Of a DNA stretch of 64,000 bases, positions 8,272 to 18,839 are shown piece by piece (the first letter of the stretch is position 1; every line of letters starts with the position of its first letter). Source of the DNA: Streptomyces pilosus (GTDB lineage Bacteria > Actinomycetota > Actinomycetes > Streptomycetales > Streptomycetaceae). Where the stretch lies: assembly GCF_014649835.1 (NCBI RefSeq), contig NZ_BMTU01000001.1, forward strand, positions 310,001-374,000, given 5' to 3'. The notes under the pieces were generated by a model. The model did no database searches. It was not told the origin of the DNA and saw only the letters and a program-made list of their open reading frames with translations. The position numbers and the translations under genes are program-made.

Positions 8272-11200
8272 ATGACATCGCCGACGTACCGCCAGGTACC
8301 CGCCCAGGTCGACCTGCCCGCCCTCGAGCACGCGGTGCTCGACTTCTGGCGCGAGCAGAAGATCTTCGCCAAGAGCCTGGAGCAGTCCGAGGGACGCCCC
8401 GAATGGGTGTTCTACGAGGGTCCGCCCACCGCCAACGGCATGCCCGGCGCCCACCACATCGAGGCCCGCGTCTTCAAGGACGTCTTCCCCCGCTTCCGCA
8501 CCATGCGGGGCTACCACGTGGCCCGCAAGGCCGGCTGGGACTGCCACGGCCTGCCCGTGGAGCTCGCGGTGGAGAAGGAGCTCGGCTTCTCCGGCAAGCA
8601 GGACATCGAGGCGTACGGCATCGCCGAGTTCAACGCCCGGTGCCGCGAGTCGGTGACCCGGCACACCGACGCCTTCGCCGAGCTGACCACCCGCATGGGC
8701 TACTGGGTCGACCTCGACGACGCCTACCGGACCATGGACCCGGAGTACGTCGATTCCGTCTGGTGGTCGCTGAAGGAGATCTTCGGCAAGGGCCTGCTGG
8801 TCCAGGACCACCGCGTCGCCCCCTGGTGCCCCCGCTGCGGCACCGGCCTGTCCGACCACGAGCTGGCGCAGGGCTACGAGACGGTCGTCGACCCCTCCGT
8901 CTTCGTCCGCTTCCCGCTCACCTCCGGCCCGCTGGCCGGCGAGGCGGCCCTCCTGGTGTGGACGACCACGCCCTGGACCCTGGTGTCCAACACCGCCGTC
9001 GCCGCGCACCCCGAGGTGACCTACGTCGTCGCCACCCAGGGCCCCGAGGGCACGGAGAAGCTGGTCGTCGCCGAGCCGCTGCTCGCCAAGGCGCTCGGCG
9101 AGGGCTGGGAGGCCACCGGCGAGTCCTTCACCGGCGCCGAGATGGAGCGCTGGACGTACCGGCGCCCCTTCGAGCTGGTGGAGTTCCCGGAGCCGGCCCA
9201 CTACGTGGTGAACGCCGAGTACGTCACCACCGAGGACGGTACGGGTCTGGTCCACCAGTCCCCCGCCTTCGGTGAGGACGACCTCAAGGTCTGCCGCTCC
9301 TACGGCCTGCCCGTGGTCAACCCCGTCCGTCCCGACGGCACCTTCGAGGAGGACGTGCCCCTGGTCGGCGGCGTCTTCTTCAAGAAGGCCGACGAGAAGC
9401 TCACCGCCGACCTCGACGAGCGCGGCCTGCTCTTCCGGCACGTCCCGTACGAGCACAGCTACCCGCACTGCTGGCGCTGCCACACCGCGCTGCTCTACTA
9501 CGCGCAGCCGTCCTGGTACATCCGCACCACGGCCGTCAAGGACGAGCTGCTGCGGGAGAACGAGAACACCAACTGGTTCCCGGACACGGTCAAGCACGGC
9601 CGCTACGGCGACTGGCTGGACAACAACATCGACTGGGCGCTCTCCCGCAACCGCTACTGGGGCACCCCGCTGCCGATCTGGCGCTGCGAGGACGACCACC
9701 TCACGGTCGCCGGTTCCCGCGCGGAGCTGACCGAACTGACCGGCACCGACCAGTCGGGCCTCGACCCGCACCGCCCGTACATCGACGAGGTCACCTTCGC
9801 CTGCCCCCAGGACGGGTGCGGGAAGACGGCCACGCGCGTGCCGGAGGTCATCGACGCCTGGTACGACTCGGGCTCGATGCCGTTCGCGCAGTGGGGCTAC
9901 CCGTACAAGAACAAGGAACTCTTCGAGTCCCGCTACCCGGCGCAGTTCATCAGCGAGGCCATCGACCAGACCCGCGGCTGGTTCTACACGCTGATGGCCA
10001 TCGGCACGCTGGTCTTCGGCAAGTCCTCCTACGAGAACGTCGTCTGCCTCGGCCACATCCTCGCCGAGGACGGGCGCAAGATGTCCAAGCACCTGGGCAA
10101 CATCCTGCAGCCGATCCCGCTGATGGACCAGCACGGCGCGGACGCCGTCCGCTGGTTCATGGCGGCCGGCGGTTCCCCCTGGGCGGCCCGCAGGGTGGGC
10201 CACGGCACCATCCAGGAGGTCGTCCGCAAGACGCTGCTGACGTACTGGAACACGGTCGCCTTCCAGGCGCTGTACGCCCGCACGTCCGGCTGGGCGCCGA
10301 GCGCGGCCGACCCGGCCCCCGCCGAGCGCACCGTGCTCGACCGCTGGCTGCTGTCCGAACTGCACGCGCTCACCGACCAGGTCACCCAGGCGCTGGAGGG
10401 CTACGACACCCAGCGCGCCGGCAAGCTGCTGTCCGCGTTCGTCGACGACCTGTCCAACTGGTACGTGCGCCGCTCGCGCCGCCGCTTCTGGCAGGGCGAC
10501 AAGGCCGCGCTGCGCACCCTGCACGAGGTCGTGGAGACGGTCACCCGGCTGATGGCCCCGCTGACCCCGTTCATCACCGAGCGGGTCTGGCAGGACCTCG
10601 TCGTCCCGGTCTCTCCGGACGCGCCGGAGTCGGTGCACCTGTCCTCCTGGCCGGAGGCGGACCTGTCGGCGGTCGACCCGGAGCTCTCCCGGCAGATGGT
10701 GCTGGTGCGCCGTCTCGTGGAGCTGGGCCGCGCCACCCGCGCGGAGTCCGGTGTGAAGACCCGCCAGCCGCTGAAGCGGGCACTGATCGCCGCGGGCGGC
10801 TTCGACCGCCTCGACGCCGAACTGCGCGCGCAGATCACCGAGGAGCTGAACGTCGAGTCGCTGGCGTCGCTGTCCGAGGTGGGCGGTTCGCTGGTGGACA
10901 CCACGGCCAAGGCCAACTTCCGTGTGCTGGGCAAGCGGTTCGGCAAGCGCGTCCAGGACGTCGCGAAGGCGGTCGCGAACGCGGACGCCGCCGCGCTGTC
11001 CCTGGCGCTGCGCGAGGGCACGGCCTCGGTGGAGGTCGACGGTGAGACGATCACCCTCTCCCCCGACGAGGTCATCGTCACGGAGACCCCGCGCGAGGGC
11101 TGGTCGGTGGCGTCCGACGCCGGCGCCACGGTCGCCCTCGACCTGGAGATCACCGAGGAACTGCGCCGCGCAGGCCTGGCCCGTGACGCGATCCGGCTGA

Positions 11201-11424
11201 TCCAGGAGGCCCGCAAGAACAGCGGCCTCGACGTGGCCGACCGGATCGCCCTGCGCTGGACGTCGGCGGACCCGGCGACGGAGGCCGCGCTGGCGGAGCA
11301 CGCGGGTCTGATCGCCGACGAGGTGCTGGCGACGGACTTCGCCCGCGGGGAGGCCGACGACACGTACGGCACCCCGTTCACCGACGAGGGCCTGTCCCTG
11401 ACGTTCCGCCTGCGCAAGGCGTAG
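8272..11424 (+). CDS. ileS: Isoleucyl-tRNA synthetase (long type-2 form) with GAHH signature
   Basis: A 1050-residue class I synthetase that charges tRNA-Ile in the cytoplasm. The signature region after PPTANGMP reads G59-A60-H61-H62 where most class I enzymes have HIGH. The second signature is KMSKH (603-607). The editing domain (about 200-400), a Cys cluster (CPRCGTG) and a C-terminal anticodon-binding part are present. Its length and features fit the type-2 (eukaryote-like) IleRS found in actinobacteria. The ATG at 8272 is set by the GGAGGA site ten bases upstream inside the T-box sequester hairpin. Confidence 0.95.
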   Translation: MTSPTYRQVPAQVDLPALEHAVLDFWREQKIFAKSLEQSEGRPEWVFYEGPPTANGMPGAHHIEARVFKDVFPRFRTMRGYHVARKAGWDCHGLPVELAVEKELGFSGKQDIEAYGIAEFNARCRESVTRHTDAFAELTTRMGYWVDLDDAYRTMDPEYVDSVWWSLKEIFGKGLLVQDHRVAPWCPRCGTGLSDHELAQGYETVVDPSVFVRFPLTSGPLAGEAALLVWTTTPWTLVSNTAVAAHPEVTYVVATQGPEGTEKLVVAEPLLAKALGEGWEATGESFTGAEMERWTYRRPFELVEFPEPAHYVVNAEYVTTEDGTGLVHQSPAFGEDDLKVCRSYGLPVVNPVRPDGTFEEDVPLVGGVFFKKADEKLTADLDERGLLFRHVPYEHSYPHCWRCHTALLYYAQPSWYIRTTAVKDELLRENENTNWFPDTVKHGRYGDWLDNNIDWALSRNRYWGTPLPIWRCEDDHLTVAGSRAELTELTGTDQSGLDPHRPYIDEVTFACPQDGCGKTATRVPEVIDAWYDSGSMPFAQWGYPYKNKELFESRYPAQFISEAIDQTRGWFYTLMAIGTLVFGKSSYENVVCLGHILAEDGRKMSKHLGNILQPIPLMDQHGADAVRWFMAAGGSPWAARRVGHGTIQEVVRKTLLTYWNTVAFQALYARTSGWAPSAADPAPAERTVLDRWLLSELHALTDQVTQALEGYDTQRAGKLLSAFVDDLSNWYVRRSRRRFWQGDKAALRTLHEVVETVTRLMAPLTPFITERVWQDLVVPVSPDAPESVHLSSWPEADLSAVDPELSRQMVLVRRLVELGRATRAESGVKTRQPLKRALIAAGGFDRLDAELRAQITEELNVESLASLSEVGGSLVDTTAKANFRVLGKRFGKRVQDVAKAVANADAAALSLALREGTASVEVDGETITLSPDEVIVTETPREGWSVASDAGATVALDLEITEELRRAGLARDAIRLIQEARKNSGLDVADRIALRWTSADPATEAALAEHAGLIADEVLATDFARGEADDTYGTPFTDEGLSLTFRLRKA

Positions 11425-11445
11425 GGACGCGTCCCCTGCCGAAGA

Positions 11446-11485
11446 GGCCCGGGCCGGCCGGGAAGAATCCCGGCCGGCCCGGGCC
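11446..11485. terminator. 18-bp perfect hairpin after ileS
   Basis: Positions 11446-11463 and 11468-11485 are perfect reverse complements with the loop AGAA. The hairpin begins 22 bases after the ileS stop. There is no T-tract, as is common for Streptomyces terminators. Confidence 0.75.
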
Positions 11486-11560
11486 TTCGGCATTGCGTGC
11501 GTAGGACACCGCACCCAAGGCCGAACAAACGGCGCATACTCCGTGAACACGCGTAGCGAA

Positions 11561-11600
11561 AGGGCGGGGCCCCGGGTTGGTGAACCCGGGGCCCCGCCCT
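11561..11600. terminator. 18-bp perfect hairpin after divIVA
   Basis: Positions 11561-11578 and 11583-11600 are perfect reverse complements with a 4-base loop. The hairpin sits 43 bases beyond the divIVA stop. Together with 11446-11485 it forms a pair of back-to-back terminators between convergent genes. Confidence 0.75.
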
Positions 11601-11643
11601 GAACGCTGCCGACTGCTACGCCGTACTCATGGCCATGCGGCCG

Positions 11644-12831
11644 TCAGTTGTCGTCCTCGTCGATCAGGAAGCCGCGCATCGGCGAGGGTGCCTGACCCAT
11701 CGGACCGGGGCCCTGCGGCCGGACCGGCGCCATGGGCTGCGTCATCGCCGGCTGCATCTGCTGCTGGCCGCCGTAGGACGGACCCGGGCCACCGGGGCCA
11801 CCGCCCATGCCGGGGTTGGCGCCGTAGGACGGCGCACCGGCACCGGCCGGAGCCATCGAGGGCGCCGGGGACGGCGGCAGCGACGGAGCGGCACCGGCGG
11901 GCTGGCGCGGCGGGGCGAGCGAGTCGTCCGCCTGGGTCTCCAGCTGACGCAGCTGCGACTCCAGGTAGGACTTCAGCCGCGTGCGGTACTCGCGCTCGAA
12001 GCCGCGCAGGTCCTCGACCTTGCGCTCCAGCGTGGCGCGGGCGGACTCCAGGGAGCCCATCGCGACGCGGTGCTTCTCCTGCGCGTCCCGCTCCAGGGCG
12101 TCGGCCTTGGCACGGGCGTCGCGCTCGAGGCCCTCGGCACGCGAACGCGCCTCGCCCACGATCTTGTTGGCCTCGGAACGGGCCTCCGCGATCGCCTGGT
12201 CGGCGGTCTGCTGGGCCAGCGACAGCACACGCGCGGCACTGTCGCCGCCGGGGCCGCCCTGACCGGGAAGACCGGGGCCGCCCATCGGAGGACCGCCCAT
12301 CGGGCCGCCGTGGCCCATCTGCCCCTGCATCGGGCCGCCCTGACCCATCGGGCCGCCCTGACCCATCGGCCCGGGACCCTGACCCATCGGCCCGGGACCC
12401 TGCCCCATGGGGCCGGGACCCTGCGGGCCGCCCTGTCCGCCGGGGCCGGCGGGCAGCTGAGGAGCACCGCTCGGCAGCTGGGGCGGACCACCCATGGGGC
12501 CACCCATCTGCTGCTGCGGCGGGCCCGATATGCCGGCGGGCACCGGAGCGCCGGGACCTCGCATGCCCTGCTGGGGCATGCCGGGAGGCGGACCCTGCTG
12601 TTGCTGCTGGTCCTGCTGCTCGGGAGGCTTGCGCATGTTCTGCTGGTTCTGCGCAGCGGCACGCGTGGCCGCGGCCAGCTTGGCGCGCAGGTCCTCGTTC
12701 TCGCGGAGCAGGCGCGTCAGTTCGGCTTCGACCTCATCGAGGAAGGCATCGACCTCGTCCTCGTCATAGCCTTCTCGGAGGCGGACGGTCGTGAACTGCT
12801 TGTTCCGCACGTCCTCGGGGGTCAACGGCAT
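11644..12831 (-). CDS. divIVA: DivIVA polar growth protein (Wag31 family)
   Basis: A 395-residue cytoplasmic scaffold that marks hyphal tips and directs apical wall growth. The N-terminal membrane-binding DivIVA domain is [20 protein letters not shown] followed by a coiled coil (about 20-55). A low-complexity Pro/Gln/Gly linker (about 65-185), with repeated GPMGQG units, separates it from a second long coiled coil (about 195-290). The C-terminus is again Pro/Gly/Met rich. This two-coiled-coil arrangement with an insert is typical of Streptomyces DivIVA. It lies 52 bases downstream of yggT. Confidence 0.95.
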   Translation of the reverse strand: MPLTPEDVRNKQFTTVRLREGYDEDEVDAFLDEVEAELTRLLRENEDLRAKLAAATRAAAQNQQNMRKPPEQQDQQQQQGPPPGMPQQGMRGPGAPVPAGISGPPQQQMGGPMGGPPQLPSGAPQLPAGPGGQGGPQGPGPMGQGPGPMGQGPGPMGQGGPMGQGGPMQGQMGHGGPMGGPPMGGPGLPGQGGPGGDSAARVLSLAQQTADQAIAEARSEANKIVGEARSRAEGLERDARAKADALERDAQEKHRVAMGSLESARATLERKVEDLRGFEREYRTRLKSYLESQLRQLETQADDSLAPPRQPAGAAPSLPPSPAPSMAPAGAGAPSYGANPGMGGGPGGPGPSYGGQQQMQPAMTQPMAPVRPQGPGPMGQAPSPMRGFLIDEDDN

Positions 12832-12883
12832 CTCTTCACCTCAACGTAGTCATCGGCAGTCGGCAAGACCGTATCGTCCACAG

Positions 12884-13174
12884 TCACCTCGCGAGATTGC
12901 CCACGATCGAGATCAGGATGTAGACGATGATCATCAGTACGAAGAAGGACAGGTCGAGCGCCACGCCCCCGAGACGCAGCGGCGGGATGAACCGCCGCAG
13001 AAGCTTCAGCGGTGGATCGGTGACAGTGTAGGTGGCCTCCAGGACGACCACCATCGCCTTGCCGGGTTGCCACGAGCGGGCGAACTGGAACACGTAGTCC
13101 ATGACCAAACGGAAGATGAGCACGATGAGGAACACCATCAGCGCGATGTAGATCACCTGCGCGAACACGCTCAT
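12884..13174 (-). CDS. YggT family membrane protein
   Basis: A 96-residue protein with two hydrophobic segments (VIYIALMVFLIVLIFRLVMDYV and the C-terminal LSFFVLMIIVYILISIV) flanking a central PP-L-L-R-R loop (DPPLKLLRRFIPPLRLGG), which is the YggT signature. Its place between sepF and divIVA is conserved in Gram-positive bacteria, and it is thought to help septum or wall assembly. Function is not established. Confidence 0.88.
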   Translation of the reverse strand: MSVFAQVIYIALMVFLIVLIFRLVMDYVFQFARSWQPGKAMVVVLEATYTVTDPPLKLLRRFIPPLRLGGVALDLSFFVLMIIVYILISIVGNLAR

Positions 13175-13222
13175 GGCCTGCTTTTCCCTCTCCCCTGTGC
13201 ACTGCTCGATCGGTCCTGCGTC

Positions 13223-13864
13223 TCAGCTCTGGTTGAAGAACCCGCCCTCTGCGATGCGGGCCTTGTCCTCCGCCGTGACATCGACGTTAGCAGGCGACAA
13301 CAGGAACACCTTCTGCGTCACCCGCTCAATGCTGCCGTGAAGACCAAACACCAAACCGGCCGCAAAGTCGACAAGTCGCTTCGCATCTGTGTCATCCATC
13401 TCAGTGAGATTCATGATCACCGGCGTGCCCTCACGGAAGTGTTCCCCGATGGTACGGGCCTCGTTGTACGTCCGGGGGTGGAGCGTGGTGATCCGGTAAG
13501 GCTCTCGTTCCGACACGACCTTGGGCATGATCACCGGTGCGTTCTTCTCCAGGCTTGCGCGTTCTTGTGTGATGGACGCCACGGGCGCGATCCGCGCCGG
13601 GCGTGGCGATTCCGCGGGCAGCGCGGCGGCACGGGCGACCGGTTCGCGCGGCGCGGGAGGGTGAACGACTCGTACCTCTTCGTCCCTTTGGGGCTGATGT
13701 GAGCCGTGTGACTGGTGCGGCGGCTCGTGCCGCCGGTGGTCCCGCTCGGGCTCCGGGTCGAGTTCGGGTTCGAAATCGTCGTCTGGGTCGAATCCGCGGC
13801 CGTCGTACCCATCGTCCTCCACGAGGCCGAGGTAGACCGCCATCTTGCGCATCGCGCCGGCCAT
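13223..13864 (-). CDS. sepF: Cell division protein SepF
   Basis: A 213-residue protein that anchors FtsZ to the membrane and bundles filaments. The N-terminal amphipathic helix is [15 protein letters not shown]; a charged linker rich in Asp, Glu, His and Pro follows (about 20-100); the C-terminal SepF/DUF552 domain includes [18 protein letters not shown] and [21 protein letters not shown]. The start at 13864 is chosen for the GGAGGA site upstream; the frame extends to 13924. It is one of several SepF homologues expected in Streptomyces; this one has the canonical ftsZ-linked position. Confidence 0.93.
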   Translation of the reverse strand: MAGAMRKMAVYLGLVEDDGYDGRGFDPDDDFEPELDPEPERDHRRHEPPHQSHGSHQPQRDEEVRVVHPPAPREPVARAAALPAESPRPARIAPVASITQERASLEKNAPVIMPKVVSEREPYRITTLHPRTYNEARTIGEHFREGTPVIMNLTEMDDTDAKRLVDFAAGLVFGLHGSIERVTQKVFLLSPANVDVTAEDKARIAEGGFFNQS

Positions 13865-13993
13865 GCTCCGAGTCCTCCGCTCTGTGGTGGATCCGCTGAC
13901 GACCGCCAAGTGCCCGCGATCCACAAGGTCTTTACGTCCGCTGTTCGGCGGAACTGACCATATTTTCTGCTGTGGTCCGACTTCCTGGCGACG

Positions 13994-14713
13994 TTACCCG
14001 AGCCCGGGGCGGACTCCGAGTACCGCACTGCCGACGCGCACATGTGTCGCTCCGGCGGCCACGGCCTGTTCGAGGTCCGCGCTCATCCCTGCCGAGACCA
14101 TGTTCGCAGCCGGATGGTCCCTGCGCAGGTCGGTCGACAAATCCATCAACCGCTCGAACGCCGCCTGTTCACGTCCGGCGTATTCCCCGGTGAGCGGGGC
14201 GACCGTCATCAGCCCGGCCGGCCGCAGCCCTTCCGCCCCGGCCACCAGCCCGGCCAACTCCGCGATCCCGGCGGGCGCCACGCCTCCGCGCTCCCCCCGC
14301 CCGCTCGCCCCGGCGTCGAGGGCGACCTGGATCAGGCAGCCGATCTCACGCCCGGCCCGCACCGCCTCCCTGGAGAGGGACGTCACCAGCCGGGCACGGT
14401 CGACGGAGTGCACGAAGTCGGCATAACCGACCACCGAGCGCACCTTGTTGGTCTGAAGCTGTCCGACGAAGTGCCAGGTGAGCGGCAGGTCCGCGCATGC
14501 GGCCGCCTTCGGGGCGGCGTCCTGGTCCCGGTTCTCGGCGACGTGCCGCACACCGAGCTCCGCCAGCATCCGCACGTCGTCGGCCGGGTACGTCTTGGTG
14601 ACCACGACGAGGGTCACCTCCTCGCGCGCGCGTCCGGCGGCGGCGCACGCGACGGAGATCCGCTCCTCCACTTTCGCCAGGTTCGTGGCGAGTTCGCCCT
14701 TACGGTCCGTCAT
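13994..14713 (-). CDS. YggS/PLPBP family pyridoxal phosphate homeostasis protein
   Basis: A 239-residue PLP-binding single-domain protein. The PLP lysine is in VVVTKTYPADDVRML near residue 40, and the phosphate-binding segment is MSAGMSADLEQAVAAGATHVRVGSAVLG. The family has no known catalytic activity and keeps vitamin B6 and amino-acid pools in balance. It lies six bases after pgeF in the ftsZ-yggS-sepF string, as in most Gram-positive dcw clusters. Confidence 0.9.
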   Translation of the reverse strand: MTDRKGELATNLAKVEERISVACAAAGRAREEVTLVVVTKTYPADDVRMLAELGVRHVAENRDQDAAPKAAACADLPLTWHFVGQLQTNKVRSVVGYADFVHSVDRARLVTSLSREAVRAGREIGCLIQVALDAGASGRGERGGVAPAGIAELAGLVAGAEGLRPAGLMTVAPLTGEYAGREQAAFERLMDLSTDLRRDHPAANMVSAGMSADLEQAVAAGATHVRVGSAVLGVRPGLG

Positions 14714-14719
14714 GTCCCA

Positions 14720-15444
14720 TCAGTCCAGCCACACATAACCCGCGAGCCGCCCCGTGGTGCGGTCGCGGCGGTACGAGAAGTGATCCGCCGACTCCAGCGT
14801 GCACACCGGCGACTGCTCCAGGTCGCGCACCCCGAGCCGTTCGAGCTGGGCGCGCACGCCCGCGGCCACGTCGACCGCCGGGGTGCCCCGGCTCGTCGTG
14901 GCGTACGCCGCCGGTTCGGCTGCGGCGACCTCGGCGCGCATCGCCTCGGGCACCTCGTAGCACCGCCCGCAGACGGAGGGTCCGGTTCGGGCGACGATCC
15001 TCGCCGGGTCGGCACCGAGTCCGGTCATGGCCCGCACGGCCGCGGGGACGATCCCGGCGATCATGCCGGGCCGGCCCGCGTGGGCCGCGGCGACGACCCC
15101 GGCGACCGGGTCGGCGAGCAGCACCGGCACGCAGTCGGCGGTGAGCACCGCGAGGGCGAGTCCGCGCCGCGCGGTGACGATCGCGTCGGTCTCCGGCACC
15201 GGCCGGTCGCCCCACGGTTCGTCGACGACCGCGGCGTCGGCCCCGTGCACCTGGTTCATCCAGACCACGCGGGCCGGGTCGACGCCCAGCGACTTGGCGG
15301 CCAGTTCACGGTTGGCGCCCACGGCGCCGGCGTCGTCGCCGACGGCTCCGCCCAGGTTGAGTGCCTCATACGGAGCGGCGCTCACCCCGCCCCACCGGTC
15401 GGTGAAGGCGAAGTGCGCGCCGCTCACGCTCTCGCGCCGTCCTA

Positions 15445-15448
<4 letters not shown>
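14720..15448 (-). CDS. pgeF: Peptidoglycan editing factor / purine nucleoside phosphorylase (YfiH family)
   Basis: A 242-residue DUF152 protein. The metal-site residues are in [32 protein letters not shown] and CGRCYEVP. Members act on purine nucleosides; PgeF also prevents wrong residues in stem peptides in E. coli. The GTG start overlaps the ftsZ stop by four bases (GTGA), so it is translated together with ftsZ. Confidence 0.88.
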
Positions 15449-16638
<1,190 letters not shown>

Positions 16639-16917
16639 GTCGAAGGCCTCTCGCCTCGAGTTACGTGTCGTCTTCTCGCGGATGCGATGCGATCCGACGA
16701 CTGATGCCGAATGGGACGGTCCGTATCGCCGACCCGAACCCTAACGTTGAAGTTTAGGGTTACCAGTGTGTCTGTTCCCTGGAGTCTTCTGAACAGGACA
16801 CTAAGTCGACAAGTGGCGCACGTTCAACGAACACGCCGAACCTCCCGTTTTTCTTTTCACCCTATGTGATCAGCCGTAGCGCTGCCCAACCAGGGTGCTG
16901 GCCTGCACGGATACCCG
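16639..16917 (-). promoter_or_regulatory. ftsZ upstream regulatory region with two inverted repeats
   Basis: This gap between ftsQ and ftsZ is long for the cluster. It contains AACCCTAA (16737-16744) paired with TTAGGGTT (16754-16761), whose leftward reading gives a -10-like TAGGGT. It also contains a longer imperfect repeat, 16768-16777 against 16791-16801. Streptomyces ftsZ is known to use several promoters, one switched on for sporulation; which element belongs to which promoter cannot be told here. Confidence 0.6.
16856..16870. promoter_or_regulatory. Candidate BldD-binding site upstream of ftsZ
   Basis: TTCACCCTATGTGAT matches eight of the nine fixed positions of the recalled BldD consensus nTnACnCwGnGTnAn, with one mismatch in the centre. 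BldD represses sporulation genes during vegetative growth and ftsZ is among its reported targets. The match is by eye. Confidence 0.4.
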
Positions 16918-17712
16918 TCAACTCCCTGATGACGCCGGGGCTGTGGGAACGCTGACGTCGAAGTGCCGGGCACCCGGCTCGGCTTTCATCAGCGCACCGA
17001 GAGTACGGCCCTTCTCCGCGCCCTTCTCACTGCTTCCCCAGTCGACCGTGCGGCCGTCCGCCAGCTCCAGCGAGATGTCGTCGTAGGAACGGACCTTGAC
17101 GCTCCGGGTCGTCCGCGCCACGGGGCCGGGAAGGGTGCCGGCCACCCGCACCGCCGCCCGCACCAGCCGGTCCTCCCCGAACCGGCGCAGACTCGCCGAG
17201 GCCGAACCGCTCCCCCGGGTCTCCAATTTCAGCTCCGGTACACCCTTGACGGCCTTGGAAACCGTGGCGAACCGGACACCTTCGTCGTCCACTTCGATGA
17301 ACTTCCCTTCTTTGTGGACGAGAAGAACCGGGGTGCGTTCCGTCACTTTCAGCGTGATTTCGTGCGGCCAGGAACGGACCGCGTCAATCGTGTCGATTCG
17401 GGGCAATTCCTTCGCGATCCGGGCCTCGATCGCCCCGGTGTCGACGGAGACCAGCTGCTCCCCGAGCGGCACGTCGGCGGCCTCGCGCACCTGGGCCGCC
17501 GTCAGGACCTCGGTCCCCGACACCGATACCCGCTCCACACGTACCAGGTCCGACCCGTACAGCAGCCAGAACGCGCCACTGCCGAGGAAGACCAGGGCAA
17601 CCGCCGATGCGATGATCCGACGAAGGCGTCGCCGGCCGAACCGCCGGACGGGCGGCGGGCCGGACGACTCCCGCTTGCGTTCACCGCGCTCCGCGGTGGT
17701 CGATCCGGCCAC
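16918..17712 (-). CDS. ftsQ: Cell division protein FtsQ
   Basis: A 264-residue bitopic membrane protein. A short basic cytoplasmic part (RRFGRRRLRR) is followed by one transmembrane helix (IIASAVALVFLGSGAFWLLY, about 34-53), a POTRA domain beginning VRVERVSVSGTEVLTAAQV and the FtsQ beta domain. It links FtsL and the septal synthases. The GTG at 17712 is chosen because the frame upstream overlaps murG and has no FtsQ resemblance. The gap to murG is 26 bases. Confidence 0.93.
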   Translation of the reverse strand: MAGSTTAERGERKRESSGPPPVRRFGRRRLRRIIASAVALVFLGSGAFWLLYGSDLVRVERVSVSGTEVLTAAQVREAADVPLGEQLVSVDTGAIEARIAKELPRIDTIDAVRSWPHEITLKVTERTPVLLVHKEGKFIEVDDEGVRFATVSKAVKGVPELKLETRGSGSASASLRRFGEDRLVRAAVRVAGTLPGPVARTTRSVKVRSYDDISLELADGRTVDWGSSEKGAEKGRTLGALMKAEPGARHFDVSVPTAPASSGS

Positions 17713-17738
17713 GCTCCCTGCCCTTCCGTCATGCGCCT

Positions 17739-18833
17739 CTAGCGGTGGGCACGGGCGGCGACCGCCTCGTACACCATGCCGACGAGCAGGTCGTCGGCGT
17801 CCCGGCGGCCGAACTCGGCGGCGGCGCGGGACATCTCGTACAGCCGGTGCGGGTCGGCGAGCACCGGCAGCACGTTCTGCTGGACCCACTCGGGCGTCAG
17901 TTCCGCGTCGTCGACCAGCAGTCCGCCGCCGGCCTTGACCACCGGCTGGGCGTTGAGCCGCTGTTCGCCGTTGCCGATGGGCAGCGGGACGTAGGCGGCC
18001 GGGAGTCCGACGGCGGAGAGTTCGGCGACGGTCATCGCGCCCGCACGGCAGAGCATCATGTCCGCGGCGGCGTACGCGAGGTCCATCCGGTCCAGGTAAC
18101 TTACCGGGATGTAGGGCGGCATTCCCGGCATCTGCTGCACCTGCGGCAGTTCGTTCTTCGGGCCGACCGCGTGCAGGATCTGGATCCCGGCCTGCTGGAG
18201 CCACGGAGCGACCTGCTGCACCACCTCGTTGAGCCGGCGGGCGCCCTGCGAACCGCCGGAGACCAGCAGCGTCGGCAGGTTGGGGTCGAGCCCGAACGCG
18301 GCGCGCGCCTCCGGACGCATCGCCGCGCGGTCCAGGGTGGCCACGGAGCGGCGCAGCGGGATGCCGATGTAGCGGGAGTTGCGCAGCTTGCTGTCCGGCG
18401 TGGAGACGGCGACCTGGGCGGCGTAGCGCGAGCCGATCTTGTTGGCCAGGCCGGGACGGGCGTTGGCCTCGTGGACGACGATCGGCACACCGAGCCGCTT
18501 GGCCGCGAGGTAGCCGGGCAGGGCGACGTAGCCGCCGAAGCCGACCACCGCGTCCGCCCGGGTGCGCTCCAGGATCTGCTCGGTCGCCTTGATGGTGCCG
18601 CGCAGCCGGCCCGGGACGGTGATCAGCTCGGGGGTGGGCTTGCGTGGCAGCGGTACGGCGGGGATCAGCGCCAGTTCGTACCCGCGCTCGGGTACGAGAC
18701 GGGTCTCGAGGCCGCGTTCCGTGCCCAGGGCCGTGATGCCCACGGCCGGGTCATGCCTGCGCAGGGCATCCGCGAGGGCGAGCGCGGGCTCGATATGGCC
18801 CGCGGTTCCTCCGCCGGCGAGTACGACATGCAC
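17739..18833 (-). CDS. murG: Undecaprenyldiphospho-muramoylpentapeptide N-acetylglucosaminyltransferase
   Basis: A 364-residue GT28 glycosyltransferase that adds GlcNAc to lipid I, making lipid II on the inner face of the membrane. The N-terminal glycine loop is LAGGGTAGHIEPALALA, and the donor-binding domain has SGGSQGARRLNE and the acidic/Gln motif CRAGAMTVAELSAVGLPAAYVPLP. It begins six bases after ftsW. Confidence 0.97.
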   Translation of the reverse strand: MHVVLAGGGTAGHIEPALALADALRRHDPAVGITALGTERGLETRLVPERGYELALIPAVPLPRKPTPELITVPGRLRGTIKATEQILERTRADAVVGFGGYVALPGYLAAKRLGVPIVVHEANARPGLANKIGSRYAAQVAVSTPDSKLRNSRYIGIPLRRSVATLDRAAMRPEARAAFGLDPNLPTLLVSGGSQGARRLNEVVQQVAPWLQQAGIQILHAVGPKNELPQVQQMPGMPPYIPVSYLDRMDLAYAAADMMLCRAGAMTVAELSAVGLPAAYVPLPIGNGEQRLNAQPVVKAGGGLLVDDAELTPEWVQQNVLPVLADPHRLYEMSRAAAEFGRRDADDLLVGMVYEAVAARAHR

Positions 18834-18839
18834 CGAAAT

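Noticed and set aside
8212..11550. Leftward open frame of about 1100 codons opposite ileS
   Set aside because: It is the antisense of ileS in a GC-rich genome where the complementary frame lacks stops; its composition (Arg, Gly, Val, His) has no domain resemblance.
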